Below are positions 45,535-54,850 of a stretch of 64,000 nucleotides of DNA, in pieces. Below the pieces are notes generated by a model, which ran no database searches, was not told where the DNA came from, and worked only from the letters and a program-made list of their open reading frames with translations. The DNA lies in the NCBI RefSeq assembly GCF_001693385.1, contig NZ_CP016428.1, forward strand, positions 1,054,001-1,118,000. Reading direction: 5' to 3'. The position numbers and the translations under genes are program-made. How positions within the stretch are numbered: position 1 is the stretch's first letter; every line of letters begins with the position of its first letter. Source of the stretch: Bradyrhizobium icense. GTDB lineage: Bacteria > Pseudomonadota > Alphaproteobacteria > Rhizobiales > Xanthobacteraceae.

Positions 45535-45546
45535 GGCGGCGCCGCC
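45535..45546. terminator. GC-rich palindrome between convergent genes
   Basis: GGCGGCGCCGCC is a perfect 12-bp palindrome between the stop codons of two convergent genes. It could form a short hairpin in either transcript. There is no clear T-run, so a terminator role is only possible. Confidence 0.3.
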
Positions 45547-45557
45547 CGGAATTTGCG

Positions 45558-46094
45558 TCAGGCGTGCTTGTCGAGGCGACGCTTGAGCAGCGTCAAATGT
45601 TGCAGCAGGTCCGACTGCGCGACGGGCGATAGCTCGCCGATCAGCGCAATCACCCATTCCTCGTGCCGGCGCGCCATGCGGCCGAATTCCTTGGCGCCTT
45701 CCTGCGACAGGCGCAGGCGGAAGGTGCGACGGTCCTCGGAATCGACTTCACGATGGATAAAGCCGTCGGCTTCCAGCTTTTGCACCAGCGCGGTGATGGC
45801 GCCGTTTGAAACCATCAGGAGTTCGGAAACCTCGGACATGGTCGCGCCTGCAGGCTTGCGAGCGAGCTGCGCCAAAAGGTCGAAGCGGGCCAGCGTGGTG
45901 TTGAACTCCTTGCGCAGCCGTGCGTTCAGCGCCTTCTCGATCCGGGTGGCGCAGGAGAGCAGCCGCAGCCAGATGCGCAATTCAAGATGCGCGCCGTCGG
46001 ATTCGTGCGCCGGCTCGACTGGCTGCGGCGGCAGTGCACGCGCGCCCTTGGGAGATCGAGCCTTTCGTTTGACCGTGGCATCCATGGCTGACAT
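45558..46094 (-). CDS. MarR-family regulator of the aromatic island
   Basis: A 178-residue MarR-type repressor. The winged helix is TMSEVSELLMVSNGAITALVQKLEADGFIHRE with the wing DRRTFRLRLSQEG, preceded by a basic N-terminal arm. The start at 46094 is preferred, with 46085 as an alternative; a longer frame would overlap the SDR gene. It is the last gene of the minus-strand operon beginning with iorA. The operator candidate is the inverted repeat inside the iorA promoter (53406-53427), which would give feedback control. MarR proteins also govern known auxin-degradation loci of the iac and iad types. Confidence 0.9.
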   Translation of the reverse strand: MSAMDATVKRKARSPKGARALPPQPVEPAHESDGAHLELRIWLRLLSCATRIEKALNARLRKEFNTTLARFDLLAQLARKPAGATMSEVSELLMVSNGAITALVQKLEADGFIHREVDSEDRRTFRLRLSQEGAKEFGRMARRHEEWVIALIGELSPVAQSDLLQHLTLLKRRLDKHA

Positions 46095-46104
46095 CTCACC
46101 CAAG

Positions 46105-46839
46105 CTAGATGGAAATCGACCCGATGCTGGCTCCGCCGCAGACGTAAAGCGTCTGCCCGGTGATGAAGTCGGCATCCGGTGAACTGAAGAAACTGACCGC
46201 GCGGGCGACGTCGGTGGATTTACCGAGGCGGCCGAGCGGAATCGACTGCGCCAGCCTTTTGGCGCGTTCGGATTCCGGCGACATCACGCTTTCGAACATC
46301 TCGGTATCTCCGATCGGACCCGGCGCGACGACATTGACGGTGATTCCGAAGGGCGCAAGCTCGAGTGCCCAGGTTCGCGCCATGCCGATGATGCCCGCCT
46401 TGGTGGCCGAATAGACCGTGCGGGTGGCGGCGCCGAGCGCGGCGCGGGACGACAACAGCACGATGCGGCCGAAGCGGGCTTGCTTCATGTTCGGTAGCGC
46501 CGCCTGCGCCAGCGCGATTCCCGCGCCGAAATGAAGTTGCGCCAAGGCGCCGACGTCCTCGTCGTCAACCTCTTCCAGCGGCTTAGGCCGAATAGCGCCG
46601 GCATTGTGCACGACATGGGTGATCGCAAAACTCGCGGCGATGTCCGCCGCCGCCTGGCGCGTCGCCGTCGCATCGAGCAGGTCGACCTCGCGCGAGGAGA
46701 GCTTTGGATGGCTCCAGTCCGGTTTGCGCCGCGACAGCGAGATCACGTCGTAACCTTCATCCAGGAGGCCGCGCGCGATCGCGGCGCCAATGCCGGTGTT
46801 GCCGCCGGTTACGATCGCCGTGTATTGGGCCACGCTCAT
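46105..46839 (-). CDS. SDR-family oxidoreductase of the aromatic island
   Basis: A 244-residue short-chain dehydrogenase. The cofactor motif is VTGGNTGIGAAIA near residue 10, followed by HNAGA near 84, a catalytic serine in VLLSSRA and the YxxxK pair in VYSATKAG. It sits between the dioxygenase beta subunit (six-base gap) and MarR (ten-base gap). In this setting it likely oxidises a hydroxyl formed by the dioxygenase, such as a dihydrodiol or a dioxindole-type alcohol. The substrate is inferred only from context. Confidence 0.87.
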   Translation of the reverse strand: MSVAQYTAIVTGGNTGIGAAIARGLLDEGYDVISLSRRKPDWSHPKLSSREVDLLDATATRQAAADIAASFAITHVVHNAGAIRPKPLEEVDDEDVGALAQLHFGAGIALAQAALPNMKQARFGRIVLLSSRAALGAATRTVYSATKAGIIGMARTWALELAPFGITVNVVAPGPIGDTEMFESVMSPESERAKRLAQSIPLGRLGKSTDVARAVSFFSSPDADFITGQTLYVCGGASIGSISI

Positions 46840-46845
46840 CGTTCC

Positions 46846-47358
46846 TCACATGAAGAGCTGGATGTTGCCGAAGGCAGCATCGCAATTGATAAGGTCGACG
46901 CGCTTGAGCTTGATCTTCAACCTGCCGTTCTCGACGCCGAGATGATGCGTGGCCCAGGCCGCAAAGAGTGTCTGCTCGTCCATGCGGGTCTCGATGTAAT
47001 GCATCGGGGTCCAGGTGACATAGTTGTTCGCGGCGGGATCGCGCGAATCGACCTGCGGCGTCTGCAGCACATGATGGCAGCGGCTTTTCGGCTTCTGGCT
47101 GAACGTCCGCGCGCCCTTGAGCCGTTCGACCCGGATCGAGAGCAAAAGCTTGTCCTCATACATCAGCGAGCAGGTCAGCCGCGGATCGGTTTGATTCCAT
47201 TCCAGCGGCATCCAGTAATAGGCGTCGTCGGCGTAGAGATCGAGCCATTCGTCGAAACGCTGCTGATCGATCAGCCGCGCCTCGCGGACCACGAAGTCGA
47301 TCAATTCCTGATCGGTGGGAATCGCATTCTTGAGGGGAGCCTCGGCTACCATGCTCAT
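46846..47358 (-). CDS. Aromatic-ring-hydroxylating dioxygenase, beta subunit
   Basis: A 170-residue protein of the small-subunit family with a SnoaL/NTF2 fold. Family blocks are LIDFVVREARLIDQQRFDEWLDLYADDAYYW and the internal SRCHHVLQTPQV. It has a structural role in the alpha3-beta3 hexamer. It follows the alpha-subunit gene after a single base, so the two are translated together. Confidence 0.9.
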   Translation of the reverse strand: MSMVAEAPLKNAIPTDQELIDFVVREARLIDQQRFDEWLDLYADDAYYWMPLEWNQTDPRLTCSLMYEDKLLLSIRVERLKGARTFSQKPKSRCHHVLQTPQVDSRDPAANNYVTWTPMHYIETRMDEQTLFAAWATHHLGVENGRLKIKLKRVDLINCDAAFGNIQLFM

Positions 47359-47359
47359 G

Positions 47360-48673
47360 TCACATCCCCATCGTCATGAACTTGGTCCAGGCCCGGAACT
47401 GGTGGCGCATCGGCCACTCGCTGGTGCCGTTGACCGCTACGTTGGTCTGCCCAGCCTCGTCGGGACTGTAGAGGCGCTGGAGGTTCACCCATTCGTTGCC
47501 ATTCGAGTGCAGGCCCTCCTGCGCCCGTTCATACATTTCGAGATCGTCGTGGCCGACGATCGAGGTCGGCGCATTGATCAGCCGGTTGTACATCAGCGTG
47601 CGCTCGAGCAGCATGTCGGGCGCATCGACGAGCTGGAACGTCCAGGATTCGACCAGCGTCTTGTTGGCTGCGATCGGCTTGAAGTGCCGCAACAACTGGA
47701 TCGGCCCTTTGATCATGATGTTGGGGAAATAGACCGTGTTGTGCCGGTTCTCGCCGAGGATCGCCTTGGCGCGTTCCTCGCCGTAGGCGACTGTCATCTT
47801 CTCGAAATAGCCTGATACCGCCGAATAGTCGGAATGGATCGAGTGATGCACGCCGGTGTGGCCGTGACCGTTGTCCCAGATCCGGATGCCCATGTTCTCG
47901 AAGAACTCGTAGGGGCTCATGAAGGGGGCGATGATCTCGACCGCCATCGGCTTCTTGGTGCCGGGCGGGGCCTTCTTCCAGACCTCGACCACCGTTCCGG
48001 CGGAGGATTCGTGCGCCACCATCGGATGGCAGGTATCAGTCTGGTTTTCCACCAGCATCTTCCAATTGCAATTGTGCATGTAGCGCAGCACCCCGCCGGC
48101 GACCTTGAGCTGGCCGACCGGCGAGCGGTCGATCATGTTGTCGAAGCTCGACAGGCTGTCACCGAAGAACTCTTCGAAGTCGAGGCCGCCGTCGTTGATC
48201 TTGGCGAACACGAAGCCGCGGTAGTTGCGAACATGGCGTACCGGCGCCATTCCGCTTGCCGCATGGCTCTGTTCGAAGCCGGTATTCTCGTAGCCCTTCT
48301 TCAGGGGAATCGCGAGCAGCGAGCCGTCGGTCCTGAAGCTCCAGGCGTGGTAGGGGCAGCGGAAGAATTTTCCGGCGTTGCCGCAAGTCTCTGACGTGAT
48401 GCGCGTGCCCTTATGCGGGCAGCGGTTGTGCAGCACCTTTACCGTTCCGTCGGTGTGACGGACCATCAGAATCGGCTGCGTGCCGATCGTGGTGCCAAAA
48501 TAATCGCCGGCATTGGGGACCTGGCTGTCGTGGCCGACATAGACCCAGCTATTCGGGAACATGTGCTCCATCTCGAGCTGGAACACTTCCTCGCTGACAT
48601 ACACGTCGCGGTGAACCTCCTGGTCGCGGACCAGCGCGCGGAGTGCCGCGGCGTTGCCGGCATATCGGGTCAT
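47360..48673 (-). CDS. Rieske dioxygenase, alpha subunit
   Basis: A 437-residue catalytic subunit. The Rieske cluster ligands are C85 and H87 (NRCPHKG) and C106 and H109 (FRCPYHAW). The mononuclear iron site includes the two histidines of DTCHPMVAHESS. The start at 48673 (MTRYAGNAAAL) fits the family; the frame is open further upstream but has no similarity. The electron donor is probably the adjacent reductase. The substrate is an aromatic or heteroaromatic acid; the indole-acetate type is one possibility given the neighbours. Confidence 0.92.
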   Translation of the reverse strand: MTRYAGNAAALRALVRDQEVHRDVYVSEEVFQLEMEHMFPNSWVYVGHDSQVPNAGDYFGTTIGTQPILMVRHTDGTVKVLHNRCPHKGTRITSETCGNAGKFFRCPYHAWSFRTDGSLLAIPLKKGYENTGFEQSHAASGMAPVRHVRNYRGFVFAKINDGGLDFEEFFGDSLSSFDNMIDRSPVGQLKVAGGVLRYMHNCNWKMLVENQTDTCHPMVAHESSAGTVVEVWKKAPPGTKKPMAVEIIAPFMSPYEFFENMGIRIWDNGHGHTGVHHSIHSDYSAVSGYFEKMTVAYGEERAKAILGENRHNTVYFPNIMIKGPIQLLRHFKPIAANKTLVESWTFQLVDAPDMLLERTLMYNRLINAPTSIVGHDDLEMYERAQEGLHSNGNEWVNLQRLYSPDEAGQTNVAVNGTSEWPMRHQFRAWTKFMTMGM

Positions 48674-48684
48674 GCGTTCCTCCT

Positions 48685-49647
48685 TTACAGGTCGAGCACG
48701 AGTCGCTTGGTCTTCGCGCGGGAGATACAGATCTGCATCACCTTGTTCGATGCCTTTTCGCTGTCGCTCAAGATGTAGTCGCGATGATCGGGAATGCCGG
48801 AGATCACCGTGGTCTGGCAGATGCCGCAATCGCCGCGTTTGCAGTCATGCATTGGGTCTTCGCCGGCTTCGAGCAGCACGTCGAGGATGGTCTTGCCGGC
48901 AGGAATCTCATAGACGCGTCCGCTGCTCTTGAGTTCGACCTCGAAAGCGGAATCTCCGGATTTCTCTTCGGGCGCGGTGAAGATTTCGAAATGCAGCCGC
49001 CCCTGCGGCCAGTTCATCCGCTTGGCCAGCGCGATGGCCGCTTCGATCATCGGCAGCGGTCCGCAGAGATAGAGCGGCACGTCAGGCATGAGCCGGTTCA
49101 TCAAGCCCTCAAGGTCGAAGAAGCGGCCTGCTTCGTCATCGGCGTGGATGGTCGCGCTTGCACTGGCCAGCCGCTCGATCTCGCCGAGAAAGGCGAGTTC
49201 GCTGCGGCTGCGTCCGGCGTAGTAGAACGAGAATGGCCGCTTCGCCGCGTTCAATTCACAGGCCATGGTGAGCAGCGGCGTCACGCCGATGCCGCCCGCG
49301 ACAAGTGCGACTTCGCCGGCGCCCGAGCCGAGCGGAAAATTGTTCGCCGGCGGCGAAATCGTCAGGCGATCGCCGGCCTTGAGGCCGTGCATGAAGCTGG
49401 AGCCGCCGTGGCTTCTGCTTTCCTGCAGCACGGCGATGCGATAGGCGGTCGGATGTTCGGCCGCGCGCGGCGACGCCGTCTCAATCAGCGAATAGGAGCG
49501 ACGGCCGACATCGGGCAGATGGACATCGATATGGGCGCCGGCGGCCCAGCCCGGCATCGGCGCACCGTTGACGCGCGCAAGCACGAATTCGCGGATGCGC
49601 GGCGTGAGCGCCTCGGCCTTCGACACCACGACTTCGAATTGGTCCAT
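48685..49647 (-). CDS. Oxidoreductase with FAD/NAD and C-terminal 2Fe-2S domain
   Basis: A 320-residue reductase of the phthalate dioxygenase reductase/VanB type. The flavin motif is RRSYSLIE near residue 52, the nucleotide motif VALVAGGIGVTPLL near 110 and YLCGPLPMI near 205. The C-terminal plant-type ferredoxin has CKRGDCGICQTTV with a later cysteine in MQICISRA. It would carry electrons from NAD(P)H to the Rieske oxygenase encoded next. The gap to that gene is 11 bases. Confidence 0.92.
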   Translation of the reverse strand: MDQFEVVVSKAEALTPRIREFVLARVNGAPMPGWAAGAHIDVHLPDVGRRSYSLIETASPRAAEHPTAYRIAVLQESRSHGGSSFMHGLKAGDRLTISPPANNFPLGSGAGEVALVAGGIGVTPLLTMACELNAAKRPFSFYYAGRSRSELAFLGEIERLASASATIHADDEAGRFFDLEGLMNRLMPDVPLYLCGPLPMIEAAIALAKRMNWPQGRLHFEIFTAPEEKSGDSAFEVELKSSGRVYEIPAGKTILDVLLEAGEDPMHDCKRGDCGICQTTVISGIPDHRDYILSDSEKASNKVMQICISRAKTKRLVLDL

Positions 49648-49649
49648 CC

Positions 49650-51194
49650 TCAGGCGTCCTCGAACAGTGTCTCGACAGTGCGCAACGCACCGTCGAGTTC
49701 GGCGCCATCGGCGTCCTTCAGCGCGACCTTTGTCAGCCGCTGCACCCATTCGGCGGCATCTAGCCGGCCGGCCAGGCGCTCGGACGCAAGCATGACCTTG
49801 TCGAACTTCGATTCACCGCGCGAATGCGTGTCCGAGTAGCCGCCGACGAGACGGCGAGCCTCACAGAGGGCCGTGGCAAGCGCCGGATCGGTCGCGGCGA
49901 ATTTCCTGACGCGTTGAGCCCATTGGTCGAGATGACGCATCTCACGCGCGTGCCGCAGCGTGCCACGACGGAAGCGCCGCAGACCCGCAGCACAGTACAG
50001 CAGCAGGAATGACAACGGCGCGGTCGTGCGCAGTTTACGTCCACGATCGACAAGTCGGGCAAGCCGTTCGCTGCGCTCGACCTTCTCGCCGAGCCGAGGC
50101 GGCAAGAGGCCTGCCATTTCCTCGATCCGCGGATGGAAGAACTCGGTGATCGCGAGAACCTGGTCGTCGTCGGCCCGCACCTCGCGGCGCACCCGGTCGA
50201 ACCGCCCCGCGCGCGTCTTGAGGTCTGCCACGCGGATTACGTCATCATAGGCCATCGCGACCGCGAGATGCTTTGCAAACGCCTGCAGCAGGCCGGTCGC
50301 CTCGCGCGGCATCGCCTCCAGCCGGTCGAGATATTCGCCGCCATAGGCGACGTCCTGAAAATCGACCACGCGCCGCAGGCCGGCGGCAGCGATGCCGTGC
50401 ACCTCCGGCGGCAACTGCCGTGCCCGCGCAACCAGCGCGTCATAGCCGGCGTGGCCGATCGGCTCGAGGCGCGGAAAGCGTTTTGCGAGCGGCGGCTTCG
50501 CCACAGGCTTGATCTTGGGATCCTGCTTGAGCATGGCGGCGGCGCGTTCGCGGCCGGCGGCGAAGGCGCGCAGGCTGGCATCGACGCCGACTCCCGCTGC
50601 GCGTATCGTTTCCTCAAAATCCTCGACAGTGAAGGGTAGGGCGCCGGAGCCGGCGAGTGCGCCAAACAGCACCGAGGAGACCACGCTGCCGGTGGCGTCG
50701 GCGATCTCGGCCATGTCGAACGCGATGAAGCGATTGGCCGCGACGTTTGCCGCCTCATAGACCTGCGACGCATCGGCGGTACCATCGCCGGGCGCGGTCT
50801 TCTCGATCACCGCCAGGGAGCGGTGGGACGAGCCGATCAACAGCGTGCGGTCGGGTGAGACCAGCCCGCGCAGGATGGCGCGGCCGGCTTCCATCAATTC
50901 GGCGCCGATGACGATGTCGACCTTGCCCGGGGCCGGCATCAGCGACAGCACGGGTTGACGGTCGGGCTTGCTGGCGTCGGGTGCGATCATTTCGATGTAG
51001 TAGATCGTGGCGCCGGTGCGCTGGGCGACGCCGGGCACCGACGTCGATTGCGCGAACCAGCCGCGCCGCTCGGCCAATGCCACGATCCAGTCCACCAGCA
51101 CGCCGCCGCCCTGGCCGCCCATCGCGAGCACCGCGACGGTAATCGGGCGAGCCTGACTAAGCGCGATGGAGGAGGGCGCGACCGAGACGTTCAT
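49650..51194 (-). CDS. iorB: Indolepyruvate oxidoreductase, subunit beta-type
   Basis: A 514-residue subunit of a 2-oxo acid:ferredoxin oxidoreductase. The N-terminal gamma/beta-type domain starts TVAVLAMGGQGGGVLVDWIV and includes STSVPGVAQRTGATIYYIEM. About 300 further helical residues form the long alphaproteobacterial tail. The start at 51194 overlaps the iorA stop (ATGA). Together the subunits convert an arylpyruvate or arylglyoxylate plus CoA to an acyl-CoA with release of CO2. The function is inferred from the family. Confidence 0.88.
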   Translation of the reverse strand: MNVSVAPSSIALSQARPITVAVLAMGGQGGGVLVDWIVALAERRGWFAQSTSVPGVAQRTGATIYYIEMIAPDASKPDRQPVLSLMPAPGKVDIVIGAELMEAGRAILRGLVSPDRTLLIGSSHRSLAVIEKTAPGDGTADASQVYEAANVAANRFIAFDMAEIADATGSVVSSVLFGALAGSGALPFTVEDFEETIRAAGVGVDASLRAFAAGRERAAAMLKQDPKIKPVAKPPLAKRFPRLEPIGHAGYDALVARARQLPPEVHGIAAAGLRRVVDFQDVAYGGEYLDRLEAMPREATGLLQAFAKHLAVAMAYDDVIRVADLKTRAGRFDRVRREVRADDDQVLAITEFFHPRIEEMAGLLPPRLGEKVERSERLARLVDRGRKLRTTAPLSFLLLYCAAGLRRFRRGTLRHAREMRHLDQWAQRVRKFAATDPALATALCEARRLVGGYSDTHSRGESKFDKVMLASERLAGRLDAAEWVQRLTKVALKDADGAELDGALRTVETLFEDA

Positions 51195-53353
51195 GCCGCC
51201 TCCTGTTCGAACATGACGCGGCGTCCGGCGCGCCAGCGCTGCAACGCGCCGATCATCCGCTGCCAGAAGCGGTCGAGCCGCGCTTCGAATGCGGTCGGAT
51301 TGGAAACGATGTCGGCGCGATAGAACGAGGGACACAAGACAGCCGCGTCCGCGACCTCGCCGCAATGGCCGCAGCCGACGCAACTATTGTCGACGGCGGC
51401 TACCGGATTGTCCTTCAGCGGATCGCTGGTCGGTTTCACCGACAGCGAAGGGCAGCCGGACAGGCGGATACAGGCGTGGTCGCCGGAGCATACGTCTTCG
51501 TCGACGCCGAAGCGCTCGCGCACGATGCGCTCGCCGCGCTTTGCGGCAGCCGCGACCAGCGGCTTCACGCGCCGCTGCTTGTTCAGCATGCATTCCGACG
51601 AGGCGACAATGATCTTCGGACCCTTCTCGTCCGTGGTCAGCGCCTCGCGCAGCGTGTCGCGCATGCGCGTGACGTCATAGGTGCGATCGATCTGGCGCAC
51701 CCATTTGGCGCCGACGCCCTTCACCGCCTCGACGATCGGATGCTTGGTCGAACGCGAGCGGTTGTCGGCGCGCGAGGAGGGGATGTCCTGGCCGCCGGTC
51801 GCGGCGGAATAGTAATTGTCGACGACGACGATCACGCCGTCGTGCTGGTTGAAGACGGCGTTGCCGACGCCGCTGGTCAACCCATTGTGCCAGAAGCCGC
51901 CGTCGCCCATCATCGAGATCGGGCGCTTGCCTGCCGGCACGTTGAAAGCGGAGGCAGATGCCGGGCCGAGGCCGTAGCCCATGGTGGTGGCGCCGATATT
52001 GAACGGCGGCAGAATCGAGAACAAATGGCAGCCGATGTCGGCGGCGATGTGATGCGGACCGAGTTCCTTTTCCACCAGCTTCATTGCGGAAAAGATCGGC
52101 CGTTCCGGACAGCCGGTGCAAAAGCCCGGCGGCCGCGGCGGTACCACGTCGGCGAGCACACGGATTTTCTCATCGACCTCAGTGCGGTCGATGTTCGGTG
52201 CGCGCGCAGCATCCGATAAGGCGTCCGGGCGCCAGCGGCGGATGAACGCGCCGATCGCCTGGCCCATGACTTGCGCGGTGTATTCGCCGGCCATCGGGAA
52301 CAGGTCCTTGCCGTGCAGCCTGGCCGGAATGTCCGCGTTGCGCAGGATCTTGTGCAGCGCCTGCTCGATGAATTCGGGCTGGCCTTCCTCGACCATCAGT
52401 ACCGCCTTCTTGCCGCGGCAGAAGTCGATTACCTCGCGGTCGACGATCGGGTAGGTCACGTTCATCACATAGAGCGGTACGCGTGTCTCGCCCCAGATAT
52501 CGGCAAGCCCGGCCTCGCGCAGCGCGGTGATGACGCCATTATACATGCCGCCCTGCATGATGATGCCGATATCGTCGATGTCACCGTCGAACGTCTCGTT
52601 CATGCCGCGGGCGTGGATGAATTCGACCGCGGCGGGCCAGCGATGCTCGACCTTCTCCTTCTCGTGCAGGAACGAGGCCGGCGGCAGTACGATACGGTTG
52701 GTGTCGCGTGACGGCTGATCCAGCGCGCGGGACAGCGGAAACGCGGGACGGACATTGTTGCGGGTAGCGAAGCGGCCATGCACATGGCAAGCGCGTATCC
52801 GCACCTCCAGCATGACAGGCGTGTTCGATGCCTCCGACAGATCGAAAGAATCGTGCACCGCCTTGACGATCGACGCCACGTTGGGCCGCGGATCGACCAG
52901 CCAGAGCTGCGACTTCATCGCGAACGCATGCGAACGCTCCTGCATGATGGAGGAGCCTTCGCCGTAATCCTCGCCGATGATAATGAGCGCGCCGCCGGTC
53001 ACGCCGCCCGAGGAGAGGTTGGCGAGCGCGTCGGACGCGACGTTGATGCCGACCGGCGCCTTGAAGGTGACCGCGCCACGGATCGGATACATCACCGAGG
53101 CGGCCAGCGTTGCCGCGGCCGTCGCCTCGCTGGCGCTGGATTCGAAATGCACGTCGAGGTCGGAGAGAATATCCTGCGCGTCCGACAGCACATCCATCAG
53201 ATGCGAGATCGGCGCACCCTGGTAGCCGGCGACATAGCTGACGCCGCATTCGAGCAATGCCTTGGTGATAGCGAGGATGCCTTCGCCGCGAAACTCCTGG
53301 CCGGCGCCGAGCTTGAGGTCTTCGACCTCGCGCGCGAAAGAGCGTTCTGCCAT
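51191..53353 (-). CDS. iorA: Indolepyruvate oxidoreductase, subunit alpha-type
   Basis: A 720-residue catalytic subunit. The N-terminal pyrimidine-binding domain has GYQGAPISHLMDVL near residue 43, the thiamine diphosphate site is MMGDGGFWHNGLTSGVGNA with VVDNYYSAATGG, and a central FCTGCPERP lies just before it. The C-terminal region carries cysteines for iron-sulfur binding (NSCVGCGHCGEVADAAVLCPS). The start at 53353 has GGAGG six bases upstream and is preferred over 53413. It leads the minus-strand operon. The likely substrate is an aromatic 2-oxo acid. Confidence 0.92.
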   Translation of the reverse strand: MAERSFAREVEDLKLGAGQEFRGEGILAITKALLECGVSYVAGYQGAPISHLMDVLSDAQDILSDLDVHFESSASEATAAATLAASVMYPIRGAVTFKAPVGINVASDALANLSSGGVTGGALIIIGEDYGEGSSIMQERSHAFAMKSQLWLVDPRPNVASIVKAVHDSFDLSEASNTPVMLEVRIRACHVHGRFATRNNVRPAFPLSRALDQPSRDTNRIVLPPASFLHEKEKVEHRWPAAVEFIHARGMNETFDGDIDDIGIIMQGGMYNGVITALREAGLADIWGETRVPLYVMNVTYPIVDREVIDFCRGKKAVLMVEEGQPEFIEQALHKILRNADIPARLHGKDLFPMAGEYTAQVMGQAIGAFIRRWRPDALSDAARAPNIDRTEVDEKIRVLADVVPPRPPGFCTGCPERPIFSAMKLVEKELGPHHIAADIGCHLFSILPPFNIGATTMGYGLGPASASAFNVPAGKRPISMMGDGGFWHNGLTSGVGNAVFNQHDGVIVVVDNYYSAATGGQDIPSSRADNRSRSTKHPIVEAVKGVGAKWVRQIDRTYDVTRMRDTLREALTTDEKGPKIIVASSECMLNKQRRVKPLVAAAAKRGERIVRERFGVDEDVCSGDHACIRLSGCPSLSVKPTSDPLKDNPVAAVDNSCVGCGHCGEVADAAVLCPSFYRADIVSNPTAFEARLDRFWQRMIGALQRWRAGRRVMFEQEAA

Positions 53354-53399
53354 GCTCGCCTCCAAGGCCTCGTGCGGAACTACCGGACGACCGAATATA

Positions 53400-53429
53400 A
53401 TTTTAGACATCAAACAAAAATGATGTCAA
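53400..53429 (-). promoter_or_regulatory. iorA operon promoter with MarR operator in the spacer
   Basis: On the minus strand TTGACA (53429-53424) and TAAAAT (53405-53400) are separated by 18 bases, a good sigma-70 promoter 47 bases upstream of the iorA start. The inverted repeat GACATCA-N8-TGATGTC (53406-53427) fills the spacer exactly. A repressor bound there would exclude RNA polymerase. MarR dimers bind such near-palindromes, and the operon ends with a marR gene. Confidence 0.75.
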
Positions 53430-53545
53430 TCGGACCCGCGAGTTCTGAAGCAGCAAGATGCGTCGCGCGCATTTGAGCATAATTTTGAGCCTGTTTCATA
53501 GGCTTCGTGCTCAGCCGCCGGGCTTCCGACCGGCAGCCGGTTCGC

Positions 53546-53579
53546 TTGACAGGATATTTTAGCCATGAAACATTATTGA
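53546..53579 (+). promoter_or_regulatory. Second copy of the operator-like motif at the divergent promoter
   Basis: A 23-base motif at 53557-53579 matches 18 of 23 bases of 53401-53423 (shared TTTTAG-CAT-AAACA elements). It lies just downstream of a TTGACA (53546-53551), in front of the plus-strand operon. The -10 box is unclear. The arrangement suggests that both operons are controlled by the same regulator. Confidence 0.55.
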
Positions 53580-53634
53580 GGCGCGAGCTGCACCTGGCGG
53601 CGCACGTCGAGCCGGCCTTTGCGGGAGACTGACC

Positions 53635-54810
53635 ATGACTCCGGTTTCGCCATTACGCGGGCCGTCGCGTGAACACCTCGCGTGGCCGTTCTTCGATTCC
53701 CGCCACAGCGAATACGCTGCCGCGCTCGACGCATTTGCAGCCGATCTTGGCGATACGCACGGCGGTGACGTCGACGAAACCTGCCGTTCGCTGGTACGCC
53801 AGCTTGGCGCCGCCGGATTGCTGGAGGCCTCCGTTGCAGGCGATCGGCCCGACGCGGTGATCGACTCGCGGCTGATCTGTCTTGCCCGCGAAACGTTGGC
53901 CTGGCACAGCGGGCTCGCCGATTTCGCATTTGCGATGCAGGGACTTGGAACCGGTGCGGTAGCGATCGCCGGTTCGCCCGAATTGCGCGCGCTGGTGCTG
54001 CCGAAGGCGCGGCGTGGCGAATGGATTGCGGCCTTTGCCTTGTCGGAGAAAGAGGCCGGTTCCGACGTCGCTGCCATGGCCTGCAGCGCCCGCCGCGAGG
54101 GCGACCACTACCTCCTGGATGGCGAGAAGACCTGGATCTCCAACGGCGGCATTGCCGATGTGTACACGCTGTTTGCGCGAACCGGCGAGGCGCCGGGCGC
54201 GCGAGGCATTTCGGCCTTTGTGGTGCTGCCGGACGATCCCGGCTTTTCGATTGCCGACCGTATCGACGTGATGGCGCCGCACCCGCTGGCGACGCTGCGT
54301 TTCGAGGGCTGCCGGATTCCGGCGGCGCGGCTGCTGGGTTCGCCGGGCGAAGGTTTCAAGATCGCGATGCGCACCCTCGATATCTTCCGCGCATCGGTTG
54401 CAGCCGCCGCGCTGGGTTTTGCCCGCCGCGCGCTGGATGAGGCGGTGGCGCATGCCCTGTCACGGCGGATGTTCGGTGGCGTGCTGGCTGACCAGCAATT
54501 GACGCAGGCAGCCCTCGGCGACATGGCCGCAGGCGTCGATGCCAGCGCGCTTCTCACCTACCGCGCGGCGTGGCGGCGCGACGTGCAGAAAGCTTCCACG
54601 ACCCGTGAAGCGGCAATGGCCAAAATGGTCGCGACCGAAACCGCGCAAGCGGTGATCGACCGCGCCGTACAGATGTTCGGCGGCCGCGGCGTGCGCTCGG
54701 GCGAGGTCGTTGAGCAGCTCTACCGCGAGATCCGCGCGTTGCGCATCTATGAAGGCGCGACCGAAGTCCAGAAACTCATCATCGGACGCGACGTCCTGAA
54801 GGCGGTTTAG
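53635..54810 (+). CDS. Acyl-CoA dehydrogenase-family flavoprotein
   Basis: A 391-residue protein with the acyl-CoA dehydrogenase fold. The signatures are [15 protein letters not shown] near residue 137, [10 protein letters not shown] near 163 and the C-terminal [17 protein letters not shown] with the glutamate that serves as base in many members. It could oxidise an acyl-CoA formed by the 2-oxo acid oxidoreductase. Some proteins of this fold, such as the indole-acetate monooxygenase IacA, instead work with a flavin reductase, and a flavin reductase is encoded at 57357. It is the first gene of the plus operon. Confidence 0.88.
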   Translation: MTPVSPLRGPSREHLAWPFFDSRHSEYAAALDAFAADLGDTHGGDVDETCRSLVRQLGAAGLLEASVAGDRPDAVIDSRLICLARETLAWHSGLADFAFAMQGLGTGAVAIAGSPELRALVLPKARRGEWIAAFALSEKEAGSDVAAMACSARREGDHYLLDGEKTWISNGGIADVYTLFARTGEAPGARGISAFVVLPDDPGFSIADRIDVMAPHPLATLRFEGCRIPAARLLGSPGEGFKIAMRTLDIFRASVAAAALGFARRALDEAVAHALSRRMFGGVLADQQLTQAALGDMAAGVDASALLTYRAAWRRDVQKASTTREAAMAKMVATETAQAVIDRAVQMFGGRGVRSGEVVEQLYREIRALRIYEGATEVQKLIIGRDVLKAV

Positions 54811-54850
54811 CCGCGCGGTCGTCCAGTCGCGTCCTGCTACGGAGCGTGAA

